This document shows, one piece after another, positions 1 to 12,070 of a stretch of 64,000 nucleotides of DNA. The notes beneath the pieces are model-generated. The model ran no database searches. It saw only the letters and a program-made list of their open reading frames with translations, and had not been told where the DNA came from. This DNA comes from Allodiplogaster sudhausi (taxonomy: Eukaryota > Nematoda > Chromadorea > Rhabditida > Diplogasteridae): contig CALZFC010000006.1 of assembly GCA_945643635.1 (NCBI GenBank), positions 5,776,001 to 5,840,000 on the forward strand. Direction: 5' to 3'. A program made the translations under genes and the position numbers. Each line of letters begins with the position of its first letter. Within the stretch, counting starts at the first letter, position 1.

Positions 1-249
1 CGCAAAGAGCATATTAACTTATTAAAAAAAAGTCGGGAGGGATAACTCGAACAAAACAGTCAAAAATATGCTGAAAGAATACGTTTTTTTATAGTTTTAG
101 AGATCAATAAAAGAAAAATAGTTTCATACATATATACATATGCCTATACAGAAAAAAATATGAAATATTTGAGATTACGAATATTATTTACAAGAAAATG
201 TAATAAGGAACATGTTGTTTCATTAAAATCTGATAAAAAAATTTATGAC

Positions 250-620
250 CAGGCATTTCAGCTGCCCTACGCCCTCACGCGTGCTATTTTCACGCCGCGG
301 ATTTGCGCTGTCTACGAAATAGCATGAGATAATAATAGTGTTTACAGAAAAAAAATTCTAATCGGCAGTGATCATTTTTCAGTGATGGTCCTCCTTTAAT
401 AGTATGACTCTGAAAAAAAGATATTTTAAAAATATTTTTTCGCCTGACTTCCGTCATCCGTCACCGAGCGTGCGCGAGAAGTGAGCACGACGATGAGAAC
501 GACAGCGACGAGGACGGCGACGACGAGTGCGCCGATGAAGGCCACGTGCAACTTGCGCACCTTCATGGCAACCGACCCTTTCAGGTCACCGAGAGAGCCT
601 TTGACCTTGCTTTCATACAT
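250..620 (-). CDS. Partial gene: membrane-anchor exon plus a possible second exon, running off the left edge
   Basis: Unidentified. The minus-strand frame from an ATG at 620 (or 566) to about 430 is GC-rich, unlike its AT-rich surroundings, and encodes a short basic stretch (KVRKLH), then about 23 hydrophobic residues, then a polar tail. This is the layout of a single-pass signal-anchor protein. Further along the minus strand an acceptor-like TCGTAG precedes a 62-base open stretch (311 to 250) ending at a GTCATA donor, a candidate next exon; the rest would lie beyond base 1. No clear donor closes the first exon, so the join is a guess. Codon choice (GTC, CTC, GCC) matches the better-supported genes in the window. 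It could also be an isolated exon relic. Confidence 0.3.
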
Positions 621-1188
621 GTTATATATGCCTATGCATAAATATTGTGTGTTCATAAAAAAATAAAAATCGCCCGATAAATATGAGTAGATAAATATGA
701 ATAAGTGCAGATAGAAGAATCGGAGGCTAAAGAAGAGCAAAATTCAATCTTGAATTCGCGTCTTTTTGCCTGAACTAAGGACGAAAGAATATATGATTTA
801 GAGAGAAGCGAAAATGAAAAAAAGCAGAATGGAAGCATTAATATCGGGAAATATCTGACTCATGAAACGCATGAAAGTGAACACGCAACAAAAGCAAACC
901 ATGCAAAAGTGTGACTCTTCTTTTCAGGATATCAAATTTTATGAGAAGTTGAATCACTTTTAATAAGAGTAATAGAAATAGATATTATTTAGATTTTGTA
1001 TGTGCAACATGACAATTATTGTCTGTAATAAGAACAATTCGCCACGCAAGAAATTAAGCAAAAGCATCGCGGAGCCTGCCGACCGCAAAAGTGCAAGATC
1101 GCGTGAAGTCTGCGGTTAAGAGTGGGCTTATCGCAGTAGCGCCGTTTAATTACTCTCATTTTCTCTTTCTTATGTTTTCATCTCCTTC

Positions 1189-1260
1189 CCTCTCTCTCTC
1201 TCTCTTTCTCTCTTTCTCTCGTTCTCCCTCCCTCTCTCTCTCTCTCCCTCTATCTCCCTC
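1189..1260 (+). repeat. (CT)n microsatellite
   Basis: A CT-rich tract with a few interruptions. It is one of the few long pyrimidine tracts on the plus strand of this window, where nearly all arrays are GA. Confidence 0.8.
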
Positions 1261-2587
1261 TTCTCATGCCGCCGACGGTAGTCCCTCTAACCATATCTTC
1301 TCCTCTTTACGCTTCATCTCACCGCAAGAGTCAATCACCTTATCACTCCTCTCCTGGCTATATCCCGTGAACTGATAGTTTGATATCGGAAAGAAAAAAA
1401 AGAGAAAGGGCGTCAAAGGGTGCTTCCGCCACACCCCAAAAGAACGTCATTCCAAAACCGCGACATTTAAGCCACGAGCCATAAACAAAGTTCAAAAGGT
1501 CTGCAACACACTATCAGAATACTGACGTTCACACAACAAATTTTCTTCGCCTTGGGTTGAATGAACAAGAGCAACACAAAAGTTCATTTATGATCAATTT
1601 GACAATTCTATGAGGCAATCGATGATGATAAATTAATATTTGGCATAAATACACGTAAGGGCTTTTTCTCAAGTTTCCACGTAACTGGTATGAACATGAT
1701 GTTTGTAAAAAGGGGCGAACGGAATCGAAGATGCCAATGCTATGATCGGGCATGTGGGCAAATAGAAGGTCCATTGTGGTTATGCAATGGATGACTCAGG
1801 GAGCGTCTTGACAGATGCTGCCCATCTTGAGAATGCACTGACAATCACATTTTAAGACATCCATTAAATGATTCGGCGCCATTGTCCAGAGAAATCAACG
1901 TATTTGCAGAGGAGAAGGAGGAAGAGAGGAAGTAAGTGAAAACGAGAAACAGAGAATGAGACAGACGGAGAGAGAACGAGAGAACGAGAGAGAGTGAGAG
2001 AGAGACAGTTAGAGAGAGAGAGATGATAAATGAAGCCTCCATTTTACGATCAAGTTCTCGCGTCATGAGCGCAATATCAGTGATCGTCAATGTGTTGAGA
2101 GTATATATATTCTTGAAGAGAAACTAATATGCGCGATGAACAGAGAGAAATTTTTATTACATAAAACTTTTCTTATGCGCACTTTACAACGCGTACACTT
2201 CCGCTGGACGCACCCAAAAGTGGGAAGAAGAACATTAGAAGCCGAACGATGCAATCAAATAGCCTTTTTTCCACGCTGTGTTCCATATCGATATTTTCTG
2301 AAGCATCATGAATATTTTACGATTTAAAAGTATGTATGAGAACGTCTTTACTATTTCAATATTTCATTGTTTGTTAATCAATAAAACATTCCAAAATACA
2401 TTATAAATGGTAAAAAAGTGGAAGGTGTCGAAAAAGGAAAAAAAAATGGTTTCAAAAGAACGGCGGCCGATAGCAACAAAGAAAAAGAAGAAGAAAATGA
2501 AGAACGTCTATGTCCATTCATCGCGGCTCGACTGGCCCCTATCTGCCATCTTGCCATAAAACGGGCTGTATGTATGTGTGTGACGAA

Positions 2588-2634
2588 AGGAGGGCGATCA
2601 CCGAAGCTACTCTCTTAGACATTGACTAAGAGAG
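2588..2634. repeat. Terminal fragment of a TTAA-type element followed by a small hairpin
   Basis: AGGAGGGCGATCACCGAA is the same terminal sequence as the complete TTAA-flanked element at 44,576-45,071, but no TTAA precedes it and no partner end is visible, so it is a relic. Just after it lies a perfect 9-bp hairpin: CTCTCTTAG (2,610-2,618), a 7-base loop, and CTAAGAGAG (2,626-2,634). Confidence 0.45.
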
Positions 2635-4446
2635 CTTCTTCTTTTTCTTCTTCTTCTTTTTCTTCTTTTTTCTTTTTTTTGTTGTTGCGAAACTCGATGG
2701 TACCGATCAAGTAACATAGTTTTTTTTAAAATCAAGTTTTTATAAATCTCAATATTTTAACACGTTGTAATATTAACTGTTTTTTTTAAATTTACATACT
2801 ACTATTAATTTTTAAACAAATTCCACTTTCTGCGATATGAAAAGTTATTCTATAAAAAAACAACTTTGAGATAAATCATTTTACTCTCGATCGATTGAAT
2901 AAGGTCATTTCCCTTCATCTTTATCTTGTTGCTTCCGGCAGCTTATACATATCTATGTTTCGAGTCCACTGCGGCTTTTCTTGGCAGCAACAGAGGGGTT
3001 AAGACGGCTTCTTACGCTAGACAGCGTCACAGTCTCCTTTGATTCGGGCCGGAAAGAGAGAGTGGTTATGCCTGATAAGCACACTGGAGCCGCACTCTTC
3101 TTCTTCTTCTTCTCCTTCCAAGGGAAGCGGAAGAGAGATGAGGAGGGAGTGATAAGAAAATAGAGAAAGAGAGAGAGAGGGGGAAGAGAGAGGGAGCGAG
3201 AGAGAGACAAGGAGCAATAGAGAGGCTAGACAGAGAAAGAGAGGAACGAGAAAAAAACACAAGAGAGTGTCTAATAAAGGAGCTTGAAAAGAGCGAAAGA
3301 AAGATGCCGGCATTGCAAAAGCCTTGGAACGACTCTGCTAGCGCAAAAGCACAATCTTTTTTCAAACTGTCCTGCCTCCTTTGTTCCTTTGTTCTTTCTT
3401 CTTCTTCATCTCTCTCTCTCTCCTTCTTTCTCTGTCTGTTTTACTCTCACCCTCTCTCTCTCATTCCTGTCTGTCTCTTTCTCTCGGTCTCTTGTTATCA
3501 CGCGAACTAACAATAAGAGGGAGATTCCGGGGAGTCGTATACAAATGTGCTGCTTCAGTTCACATGCATTTGAAGTTGAGTTGATTTTAGTTGTCCTATC
3601 CTTTCATAATTAGCCATTTTATTATAAATTAATTAAACCTTTACTAAATATATTGATCGAAGAAATATAACATTAAAAGTACAAGTTTAGCAGTGCAATT
3701 CCCTAAAACGCATATCACAAGTAACTTTCATTCCTTAAAACTCGAAGGTTTTCGTCTCACTGACGCCTCTATTTATGCATATACATATCATACATAGAAC
3801 AATACTTATTTCGAATAAGCGCGCGAATTCAAACGTGAATAATTAGTGCCAACACGTCGCGTCAAAAGTGGTGACCCATACCATACATGCACACACATAT
3901 ACATACACACTATTTAAGAAAGGGAGAGAGAGAGAGGGAGTGCGAGAGAGAACGGCAAAGGCGGAGAGAGAGAGAGAGAGAGCGAAGAAGAAAGAGCGAA
4001 TGAAAGAAAGAGAGAAACCCGTTAGGGCATGCCGTGCCCTCGCTTTCTTCATAGTACATTTCTTCGACCAGCGCTAAACACTACTATCAGAAATGTTACG
4101 CTAGTGACAATCGTTCGATGCCGCATTCCCTCCGCATTCCGAACAATTCCTCGGGCCACTGTCGCTCCGACATTCGGCGTCCTTGAATTAGAAACATTTC
4201 GTTTAATATAATTTTAATTTAAAAAAAAACCTTGTCTCACTGTGCTTTGCGGGGGATCAGAAGGGATCTTTTCTTCGCACAATTGCTTTGATAAAAAATG
4301 TCGTATATCTAGTTTACGGTTCGGTTGCATTTCAGCAAGCAACGATTAGTTTCTAGATGGCTAATAATTCACAATAAAGACTGATGCTTATAATATCATT
4401 TAAAAATAATAATGGCGGGAAATTTAAATTTAAACAAGGAGATCAC

Positions 4447-5646
4447 CTTCTTCTTCTTGTCCTGCTCCCTGAAGAGACGCGCGCACGCGACAATGATCTG
4501 GAGGAACCAGCAGTTGATGAAGACGGTGGCCGCCGTCGGCACGGTCAGGACGGCGGCGACGATTGGGATTACTAGGAAAAGAACCAATTTTTGGCACACT
4601 AAAAATAGCGTTGAATAAATTTCCGTTGATTTCTAGAAAAAGAGCAAATTCTTGGCACACTAATAAAAAGTAAAATAACTTTGGACTGTGAAAAACTCCG
4701 TTTTATTACATACATATGTACATATGCGTATGTACAAGACGTTTGGGAACGCTAGGAAATGAACCAATTCTTGGCACACTAAATAAAGCGTTGAATATAT
4801 TTCTGTTGAGGAAAAATCCGTTAACTTCCTCCACATTTGAAGATATCTACAAGACGATTGGGATCACTGATTTTGAGGAATAGCGTCATTTTGTTAGAGC
4901 AAATTCTTGTACTCATAACAGCAAAAAACCGTCGACTAAATTTCCATTGTTGCAAAAAAAACCGTTTTCTTCTGCATTACTTAATTAACTAGAACGTTCG
5001 ATTTGCATATATTGAGCTAAGCTTTCCGAACACGGATTTTTGAATCATTGGGTTCAAGGAAAACAGCATGTTTTTTTTTGTTGCTTCGTTAGGATTAAAT
5101 GACGAAAATTACTTTTTTTAAATTTAATTTTCCCGCGCACCCGACTTTTGCTGGACGGAGAGCGACTGCGCAAAGGATTGGACGTTCTCGCGCAGCTCCA
5201 TCTCGAGGTACTCGCCAGCGTACGAGTGCGGATCCCAGACGGCTGACGCGAAGAACATCGTGAGGAGGACGAGGAAGTTTATCGTCACGATCTGACAGAG
5301 AACGAGAGTGAACGAGAGAGAGAATTGACAGCTTGAGAAAAAAAGAGGAAAAGATTAAGATAGGGAGAGAAAGAGAGCGATGAAACAAATGAGCACGAAT
5401 GAACGGGAGAAGATATATTGTCTAATGTTAAAAGAATAGAAATTAAAGTTTGTTTTTTTTGCGGAAGGAAACTACAAGTTCAAGATTACATCGCAGAATT
5501 GCAGGTTAAGATGTATCACTGAAAGTTTGAAGGTGTGTAAGAGGCAGAGTCCGTGAGTGCGAGGGTGAGATTGAAAGAAAGCGGGTAAAGGTAGAGAGAG
5601 GCAGAGAGAGAGAGGGAGAGAGCGAGAGCGAGAGAGCGAGAGAGCT

Positions 5647-5684
<38 letters not shown>

Positions 5685-6501
5685 GCTTACAGAGAGCACG
5701 ACGAATGGCTGCAGCAGCGCCGCTCGCTCTCTGCGTATGCCGTAGAAGAGGCAAGCGACAGCGACCGAGTCCACGACCAGAAAGAGCAGCTCCCAATTCC
5801 AGTCTGTGTCCGAGTAGCCGGTCGCCTTAGGAGATCAAAAATTCAAATTCAAATTTCCCGCCGAAATATTTTTGTCTTCAAATTGTCTTGTCTAATCATT
5901 TAGACATTCATATGTAGATATGAAGCATACATGCATACTTCCATGAATTTTTTAAAGAAAAATTTCGTTACATTATAAGTGATTGATTATTGATTGGTTT
6001 TGGCAACTTTAAAAAATATTTGCATTCCTCTGATATTTTAATGTTTTTTTTCTCTTTAAAATAAATATGAGTAACTAACCTTGAGAATAAGATTAATGAC
6101 TATGAGCAAAGTCGAAAAGGCGGTGACAGCATCGGCGGATTGCTAGAGCAGAAAAGGTATATATTACTTGCATTTCTTGAGCAGTCTTCGATGAGAACGA
6201 TCAGCTTGACAGTATATCCCAACAAGCAAAATATGTCGAAAGTAGTGTGAAATACACGGCATGGATAATTTTTACAGAATCTAGCAGCATGTTCTAAGCA
6301 AGTAGGACTGGGCCGTAAAATGTCTTTTCCAGTCCGATATTTGGGCCGGACCGTAAAATGTCTATTCGAGGCCGATTTTTTGTGATGTCCGGCCGGGAAA
6401 TAGACTTGCCATTTCCCCAGCAGATTCATCTAAGGTCAAAACCAAAGCCGAGCCTTAATATGGGGCGCTCGGCAGCAACATCGAAGACGAGCATCTTCCA
6501 T
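4447..6501 (-). CDS. Tetraspan membrane protein, LAPTM/DUF7027-like, up to six exons (copy 1; one in-frame TGA)
   Basis: A four-helix membrane protein of the kind found in endomembranes of nematodes and insects; its exact role is unknown. Minus-strand exons: a possible first exon from ATG 6,501 with a CCC motif; 6,293-6,168; 6,142-6,080 (helix 2); 5,825-5,691 (loop with DTDWNWE, then helix 3 and RRERAALLQPF); 5,291-5,141 (rest of helix 3 and an acidic loop with WDPHSYAGEYLEME); 4,571-4,447 (helix 4, ending FREQDKKK). Exons two to six join in consistent phases (0,0,0,1) at GT-AG sites. The long GA tract (CT on this strand) lies in an intron. The exon at 6,293-6,168 carries a TGA where the 13-kb copy has AGA, so this copy may be dead or that exon wrongly bounded. 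The link from the first exon is the weakest. More 3' exons may exist. The family call rests on helix spacing and the helix-3 motif from memory. Confidence 0.55.
5589..5683 (+). repeat. (GA)n microsatellite inside an intron of the tetraspan gene
   Basis: An almost pure GA tract filling much of the 400-bp intron between the exons at 5,825-5,691 and 5,291-5,141. On the transcribed (minus) strand it is CT, so it could act as an extended polypyrimidine tract. Confidence 0.8.
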
Positions 6502-6867
6502 AGCACGACAGAATGCGTTACGGTTGCGTGGCGGCTCTTGCTGGCATCAAAATACGGCCCTGATTGTGAGCATGAATAATGAAGAGGAAGTGCTGAGGAT
6601 AAGGAGAGGAGGTGGTGTGTGAACGGAATATTGTCTAAGCCTTGCACTGTAAGAGAACAGGAAAAAGGAGCTTACCTAGTTAATTCCAGCTCATTCCTGT
6701 AAATGGTGTAGTAGGCAGTAAAAATGGAATTCGGTCCAAAAAGTATCGATCGATCGGCTATTGTATTCGAGTGGAAGAAGGAGGAGGACGAAGCAGTGGG
6801 GGACAAGTCGTGGGGAGTTAGCCTCGGGGGAATCTTCGGCCTTGGTGCACCAGAGGCTTGCTCCCAC

Positions 6868-6873
6868 TCTTGA

Positions 6874-6948
<75 letters not shown>

Positions 6949-7395
6949 TCAGAGTGAGTGAAAGGGAGAGAATGCGAGAGTGGGAGAGAGAGAGAGAGTC
7001 AGAGTGAGTGAAAGGGAGAGAATGCGAGAGTGGGAGAGATAGATAGAGATGGAGAGAGAAAGAGAGAGTAGCAACCACTCTCTCTCCCTTCCCATCTCCT
7101 CTCTACCATCTAATCCCATGCTCAAACGCAGAGAGCCTCTGGGACTCCCCTGCGGGAGCTTCTTCGCTCACGCCTACACAACAAGAAGTACAGAAGCTAT
7201 TCTCTCCTTCTTACACTCTCTCTCTCTCTCTTTCTTCATTCATCTCTCCCTCCCTCTCTCTTTTCCCTCGTACTTCTACTACCTCTCTTTCATCACCTCT
7301 CTTCCATCACTCTCTCAGTCTCTCTCTCTCTTTCTCTCTCTCTCTATCTCTCTTTCTCTCTCTCTCTATCTCTCAATCTCCCCACTCTCTTTCAA
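6868..7395. repeat. (GA)n ... (CT)n inverted microsatellite pair around a conserved 130-bp core
   Basis: A GA tract (about 6,868-7,068) and a CT tract (about 7,205-7,380) face each other across a unique core and could pair over 100 bases or more. The core contains GCTCCC-CTGC-GGGAGC-like self-complementarity and an open plus-strand frame (LKRREPLGLPCGSFF...) kept in the paralogous copy at 14,427-14,780, where both tracts have different lengths. No gene can be assigned. Confidence 0.6.
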
Positions 7396-7739
7396 AGACT
7401 ACTCTGCCAGAGTTCAAAAAAGATCCTGTGCGGAACTCTCGCTGGCAGTGAGGCATGAATGATTGTCCTCAAGAGACGAGATTCTTGATCTCCCTTCCGA
7501 GCAATGCCTCTTTGAGATTGGAAGTAAAGCCATTACGGTGCAAATTGCATCGCTTCTTTCTAATCAGAATCTTTATCAGCAGCAAATGCAAGAATAACAA
7601 CAAAACTTTAGGCATATTATTTGTCTCAAGAACATACAGGTCATTGCAAATTACTGTAATATTATTGCATCGAGATGCTAGAGAGAGAGAGAGAGTGCGA
7701 TGAAGGGAGCCATTCATGAAACAGGAATTTTTTTTAATT

Positions 7740-8982
7740 ATTTATAAATCGAACACAGTTGACCGAAAAGCTCTAGAAATCCATAGCATTCGCTTTTATG
7801 ACGCACGCCTCGTAAGAAAACCACCGGAACGTTGAAAATGTAAATGATCTATTTTCTGTCTTTTTTAAACATTTTTTTGCCAAAAATTGTTCGTTTTTCA
7901 TGCCCAGAAAATAATCAATAATTGTTCGCTCAGTTATTTACAATCAATGATCAAATATTACAGATCAGAGGAGTCACTTGGCACCTGGTGGCGAGAATGA
8001 CTTCTCGTCCAAAGAGCGAGAGAGACAGAGTGAGAGAGAAAGATAGGGAGAGACAGAACGAAATATAGAGAGAAATAGAGACGAAAAGAGAGACGGAGAC
8101 ATAGAGAGTAAAAAAAGAGAGAGAAAGAGAGGAGAGAGACAGAGAGGCAGAGAGAAAAAGAGAGGGAAAGAGATGGAGAGAGAGAGAGCGAGGGAGTCGG
8201 AATTGATTTTTCTTACTTTCTAAACCTTAATTAGTTTATTTATATGATTTCTTCTTAGATTATAATTAAACAAAAAGAATTATAAGTTTGTCTAACGTCT
8301 GCAAACCATGGTTGAAATCGGAAATAGCGAAAAATTGAGAGAGACAGAAATATTGTCAATGAGTGAGGGAGGAAGAAAGATTGAGAGAGAGAGAGACAGA
8401 AGGTGTGAGGGAATGCAGCTTTGTATGTAGTTTGTTTTCTCTATTGGAGTTGGACGCACATTGCTGCCAAAAGAAAGCAAATGACGTTTGCGACATATTA
8501 AAACTACCGGCATGTGTAAAATGGAAGTGATCTGTTTACTTCCTTATTTTTTTAAATGCTTTTTTTTGTTGCTTAACTTGTTCTTTTTTCTAACCCAGAA
8601 AATGATCATTAATTTATGTATCAGTCGATGGTCAAAGATCAGAGATCCGAGAGGTCTCGTGGACAGCGCGTCCTCTGCGGTGCTTCTGGCTGGTCGACTT
8701 GCATGGCGAGAAAGGCCGTTGCCGAAGCCCGAGTCGGTAGCACACGTTACGTCGGTTGCATTCATTACGAGAGAGAGAGAGAGAGAAACATAGTAAGAGA
8801 GAGAGGGAGAGAGAGATAGACAGAGATACAGAGAGAGACAGAGAGAGAGAGAGAGTGCGAGGGAGGTAGGCAGAAGTAGGTGATGCATCGGGTGCTTTCA
8901 TGATTAAATGAGAGAGAGAGATAAAGAAAGAGCGTATGATAAGAAAGCGATAGAGAGACAGACAGAGACAGAGAGAAGCAGC

Positions 8983-9037
<55 letters not shown>

Positions 9038-9404
9038 AGAGAGGCAGTCATTCATAAACAGGTCTTATTTTTTTTACATTTATTTCGAGATGTCTCTCCT
9101 CCACGATCGCTGGCAAAGAATAGCAATTGCTTTTATGACGTGCAACGTACGAAATACCACCGGAAAATTGAAGATTTAAATGATATCAACTGAAAAAATT
9201 TAATTTCTTAAACTCATCCTAAAAAAAGATAATCAGCAGTTTATTAATCAGTTATATTCAGTCAGTGATCAAAGATTAGATCAGACTCGTGGGCAGCGCG
9301 TCCCTTGCAGTGCTGGTGGTCACGGCCGACTTCTCCTCCATGGAAGAAGGAAAGCTCAAGCCTGAAATGTTGGCCTTGCCTCGGTTGCATTCATGATGAG
9401 ATAT

Positions 9405-9442
<38 letters not shown>

Positions 9443-9496
9443 TCAGAGACATACAGAGAGAGAACGCGAGAGATCAAGAGAGAGAGCGAGAAAGAG

Positions 9497-9550
<54 letters not shown>

Positions 9551-11450
9551 TTGGACGGGATTCATAGGCTTTAGTTTTATTATTTAGGGATGGGAAACAC
9601 GTATCCTCGAGGATACTATTTGCATTGGGTCATTCCAATCAGAATTTGTTTAGCAAGTGCATGATTTACAACAGCTATTCTACTGCATATGAGAACACCG
9701 TTCTAGATGCTGTCTTTCGACATTTTTAAACGAAGAAAATGCAGATCAATTTAAATTACTGTAAATTATTACTATTAATACATATTTCAACGGATTATTT
9801 TGTTATTATTACAATTATGCAAATAGAATTCTTGAATGCGTCATCGGTTACAACCATTGATGAAGGCGAAAATAGAGAGATACATAGAGAGAGAACCATT
9901 TATATGCAGCGTTTTTTTGTGTTTTTTATTCTCTTTTCGTTGCGGGGCTGGTTGAATATCGGTGCCAATAGAGAACAATTGCTTTCAAGACTTTGAAAAC
10001 TACCTTAACGGTAAAAATTAAGTTATATTATTTTTTTCCGTAAAAAATTTCTTTTTCTTAAACTCTTCTCGTTTTTCAATTATAGAAAATATTCATTAAT
10101 GAATGCATCGATCTGATATTTGCAAACAGTGATCACAGATCAGAAGTAGTCACTTGGTGTCCCTTGCAATCCAGCAGGTTCTATAGTGCAGAATAGCCGA
10201 TGCCGACCTCGTCCAGCTCAGCCAAAGTAGACGATGTCTCGGTTGATACAATCAGGAATGAATGCGAAAATAGAGAGAGAGAGGGTGAGAGAGAGAGAGA
10301 TAGACAGAAATATAGATAGAAAGAGAGAGACAGAGAGAGTCCGACGGAGTGTACCACAGCTTTTTATTACCTTTTTTCATTTGGCAATTCTCCCCCTTCA
10401 AGAATCGGTTGCATGCCATAACAATAGCTTTTATGACGCAGGCAACGTAAGAAAACTTGCGGACCGTGCAAAATGAAAGTGATCTCCCTATTTGCTCTTT
10501 TTCAAAACATATATATTTTTGGTTAAACCCGATCGTTTTATACCACATGTAATAATTATCATTAATTCATCGCTTACAATTAGTTATTTTCAAATGCAAA
10601 GCAAGTTCTTTCTTTGCCATGCTGCTGGTCGCCTTGGATTGTGCGAATGACCGCATCCGAGGAAGACGTTCAGCAGAGCCAGAAGTAGTCGATGTTACAT
10701 TCAGGATGAGATGAGAGAGAGTGGGAGAGATAGAGAGAAAAAAGAGGGGGTGGGAGAGAGAAGGTGGGAGAGTGAGCTTGAGAGAGAGTGTGAGAGAGAT
10801 AGAGAAAAATAGAAAGGGTGAGAGAGAGAAGTAGAGGGTGGGAGAGAGGGCTTGAGAGAGAGTGGGAGAGAGAGAGTTTGAGAGAGAGATAGAGAGTGAG
10901 TTTGAGAGATAGAGAGAGAGTTGAAGGGGATTCATAGGCAAGACCCTTTTGCAGCTTTATTATTGCATTTAATTGCACAGTATCGCACGGTAATCGAAGC
11001 AATCGTTTTAATCACGTTTGTAACGAACGAAAACCACCGGAACGTTGCTGATTTTTTCCTGTTCTTTTTAAATAATATTTTTTTTAAATTAAAATTGTTA
11101 GTTTTTATCACAGAACATAATCAATAATTTATCCATCGGATATTATCAATCAATGATTAAAGATCAGAGATTAGTGGAGTTACTTACAAGGGAATTTTCT
11201 ATCCATAGGGTGACGGATTGCAACGAAATGTGGTTTTACTGAAAGCTGAAGTCCTAAGATTTTTGAAAAAGTGAAAATTTTTTGCCCAATCGGTCACAGA
11301 ACCCATAAATTAATCGATAAAAATCTACCTCCCGGTAAGGAAGTCAAACGTTGTCTGCAGTATATTTAATATACGAATTTGATAAAAGGATAATCTTATC
11401 GTAATCGCGACAAAGTAGTCTTTAAAAAGTAATCGAATATGAAACGCTTC
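7740..11450 (+). repeat. Field of dispersed/tandem repeat units with GA cores
   Basis: At least five units of one family lie head to tail in one orientation. An ideal unit runs: AGCAATTGCTTTTATGACG; ACTACCGGAACGT; a T-rich stretch ending in TTTTTCTATCCCAG; AAAATAATCAATAATT; TGATCAAAGATCAGAG; GCGCGTCCCTTGCAGTG; GTCGACTTGCATGGCGAG; GATGCATCGGTTGCATTCA; (GA)n; and CCATTCATAGGCAGG. Longer units carry an extra AT-rich block (9.59-10.26 kb) reaching the GA tract through AACCATTGATGAAGGCGAAA. Each block is diverged and has indels. No gene is supported. From about 9.1 kb the sequence parallels 16.85 kb onward (third partial copy of the large duplication). Confidence 0.75.
8474..9050 (+). repeat. Well-formed repeat unit of the array family
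   Basis: It shows all blocks in order: the ACTACCGG block at about 8,502, the intron-like T-rich stretch, AAAATGATCATTAATT at about 8,599, GGTCTCGTGGACAGCGCGTCC at about 8,653, CTTGCATGGCGAGAAAGG at 8,698, and two GA tracts (8,769-8,862 and 8,905-9,035) before the CATTCATAAACAGG block. Confidence 0.7.
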
Positions 11451-11526
11451 TTATTGTACAGGAGAACGTAATATGCTTATGTTGGTAGAAGATTTTGGGT
11501 TTTTTTATGTTTGGCGAAGACATTCT

Positions 11527-12070
11527 TCACAGACATCGTACGCTGCTGACATCGGCGATTTCTCCGTTCTCATCAAGGACGGCAGGCACAAATCCTACGC
11601 TGCAGCGCAGCTTCATTGTTGTTGTCGTCACTCCATTCAGCTGAAAAGTATGTACATATGTGCATGCTTAACAATGCTGTCCAGAGATCTAAAAAAAACT
11701 ACCGTAATCTTAAACAAAGACGAGTTTATCATTGTTTACATACAACGTACCGTATACGTTATGGGGCTACCGCTCGTGCAGACAAACTCGCAGTAGTTGA
11801 AAGCGGCCGAGGTGGTGAAGGTGCCCGGCGGCTGGCCGAGAGGAGTAATGCATCGATTGTCGCAGAGGGCCTTATCCGCGCATGTCAACTATAAGGAGTA
11901 TAAATACATATGTGTATTTCTACAATCGATTCAGCCTTTATAACTAAATCTCTTAAGATAAGTGAAGATCAACATCCAGAAATTTTCCTGACACGTTCAG
12001 CGAAATCGAACGTTCCTCCGGTTCCACCGTCGCATATAAGGAATTCACTTGTAAATCGAAAGTTGCCTGC
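11527..12070 (-). pseudogene. 3' fragment (exons 8-10) of the cysteine-rich repeat gene
   Basis: Three minus-strand exons match the last three exons of the intact gene at 25-28.5 kb in sequence and length: 12,070-11,993 (78 nt), 11,888-11,751 (138 nt, with CADKALCDNRC and NYCEFVC) and 11,640-11,527 (114 nt, ending VRCL and TGA). Splice sites and frames are intact. Upstream of exon 8 the similarity stops near 12,196, where array repeats begin, so exons 1-7, including the signal peptide, are missing. It is a truncated paralogue; its downstream flank also gives the empty site for the CR1 insertion found in the intact copy. Confidence 0.7.

Larger units (their letters stand above)
740..4395. other. 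No supported gene; AT-rich sequence with scattered GA/CT microsatellites
   Basis: I see no convincing gene here. CT-rich tracts lie near 1,180-1,260 and 3,400-3,490, and GA-rich tracts near 1,970-2,025, 3,160-3,250 and 3,915-4,015; the long open frames of Ser/Leu or Arg/Glu over these tracts are repeat artefacts. Short GC-richer islands at about 1,065-1,145, 2,980-3,110 and 4,085-4,200 could hide exons, but none has a clear frame with both splice sites. Confidence 0.5.
5640..9050. repeat. Segmental duplication, copy 1 (paralogous to about 13,180-16,040)
   Basis: The order of unique-looking blocks is repeated at 13.2-16.0 kb. These are the tetraspan exons; a block with two GGCCGTAAAATGTCT-like repeats (6,310-6,400); the GA...CT pair (6.87-7.39 kb); a block ending in the GATGGTAGAGAGAG type of tail (7.4-7.7 kb); and a block with CCATGGTTGAAATCGG (8.3 kb). 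A third partial copy of the 7.4-7.7 kb block is at 60,180-60,480. Most of 6,510-9,050 has no gene that I can support. Confidence 0.7.

Noticed and set aside
2581..2660. Hairpin plus T-rich tract as a bacterial-type terminator
   Set aside because: Eukaryotic context. The T-rich run is a CTT microsatellite and no transcription unit ends here.
6875..7078. Long Ser/Leu, Arg/Glu frames over GA/CT tracts (here and at about 40 other places)
   Set aside because: Any frame through a GA or CT dinucleotide array is open. Composition is purely repeat-derived, and apparent signal peptides or coiled coils in them are artefacts.
7740..9600. CRISPR-like array of repeats and spacers
   Set aside because: Units are long, diverged and contain indels and microsatellites. 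The context is eukaryotic, with introns and metazoan transposons.
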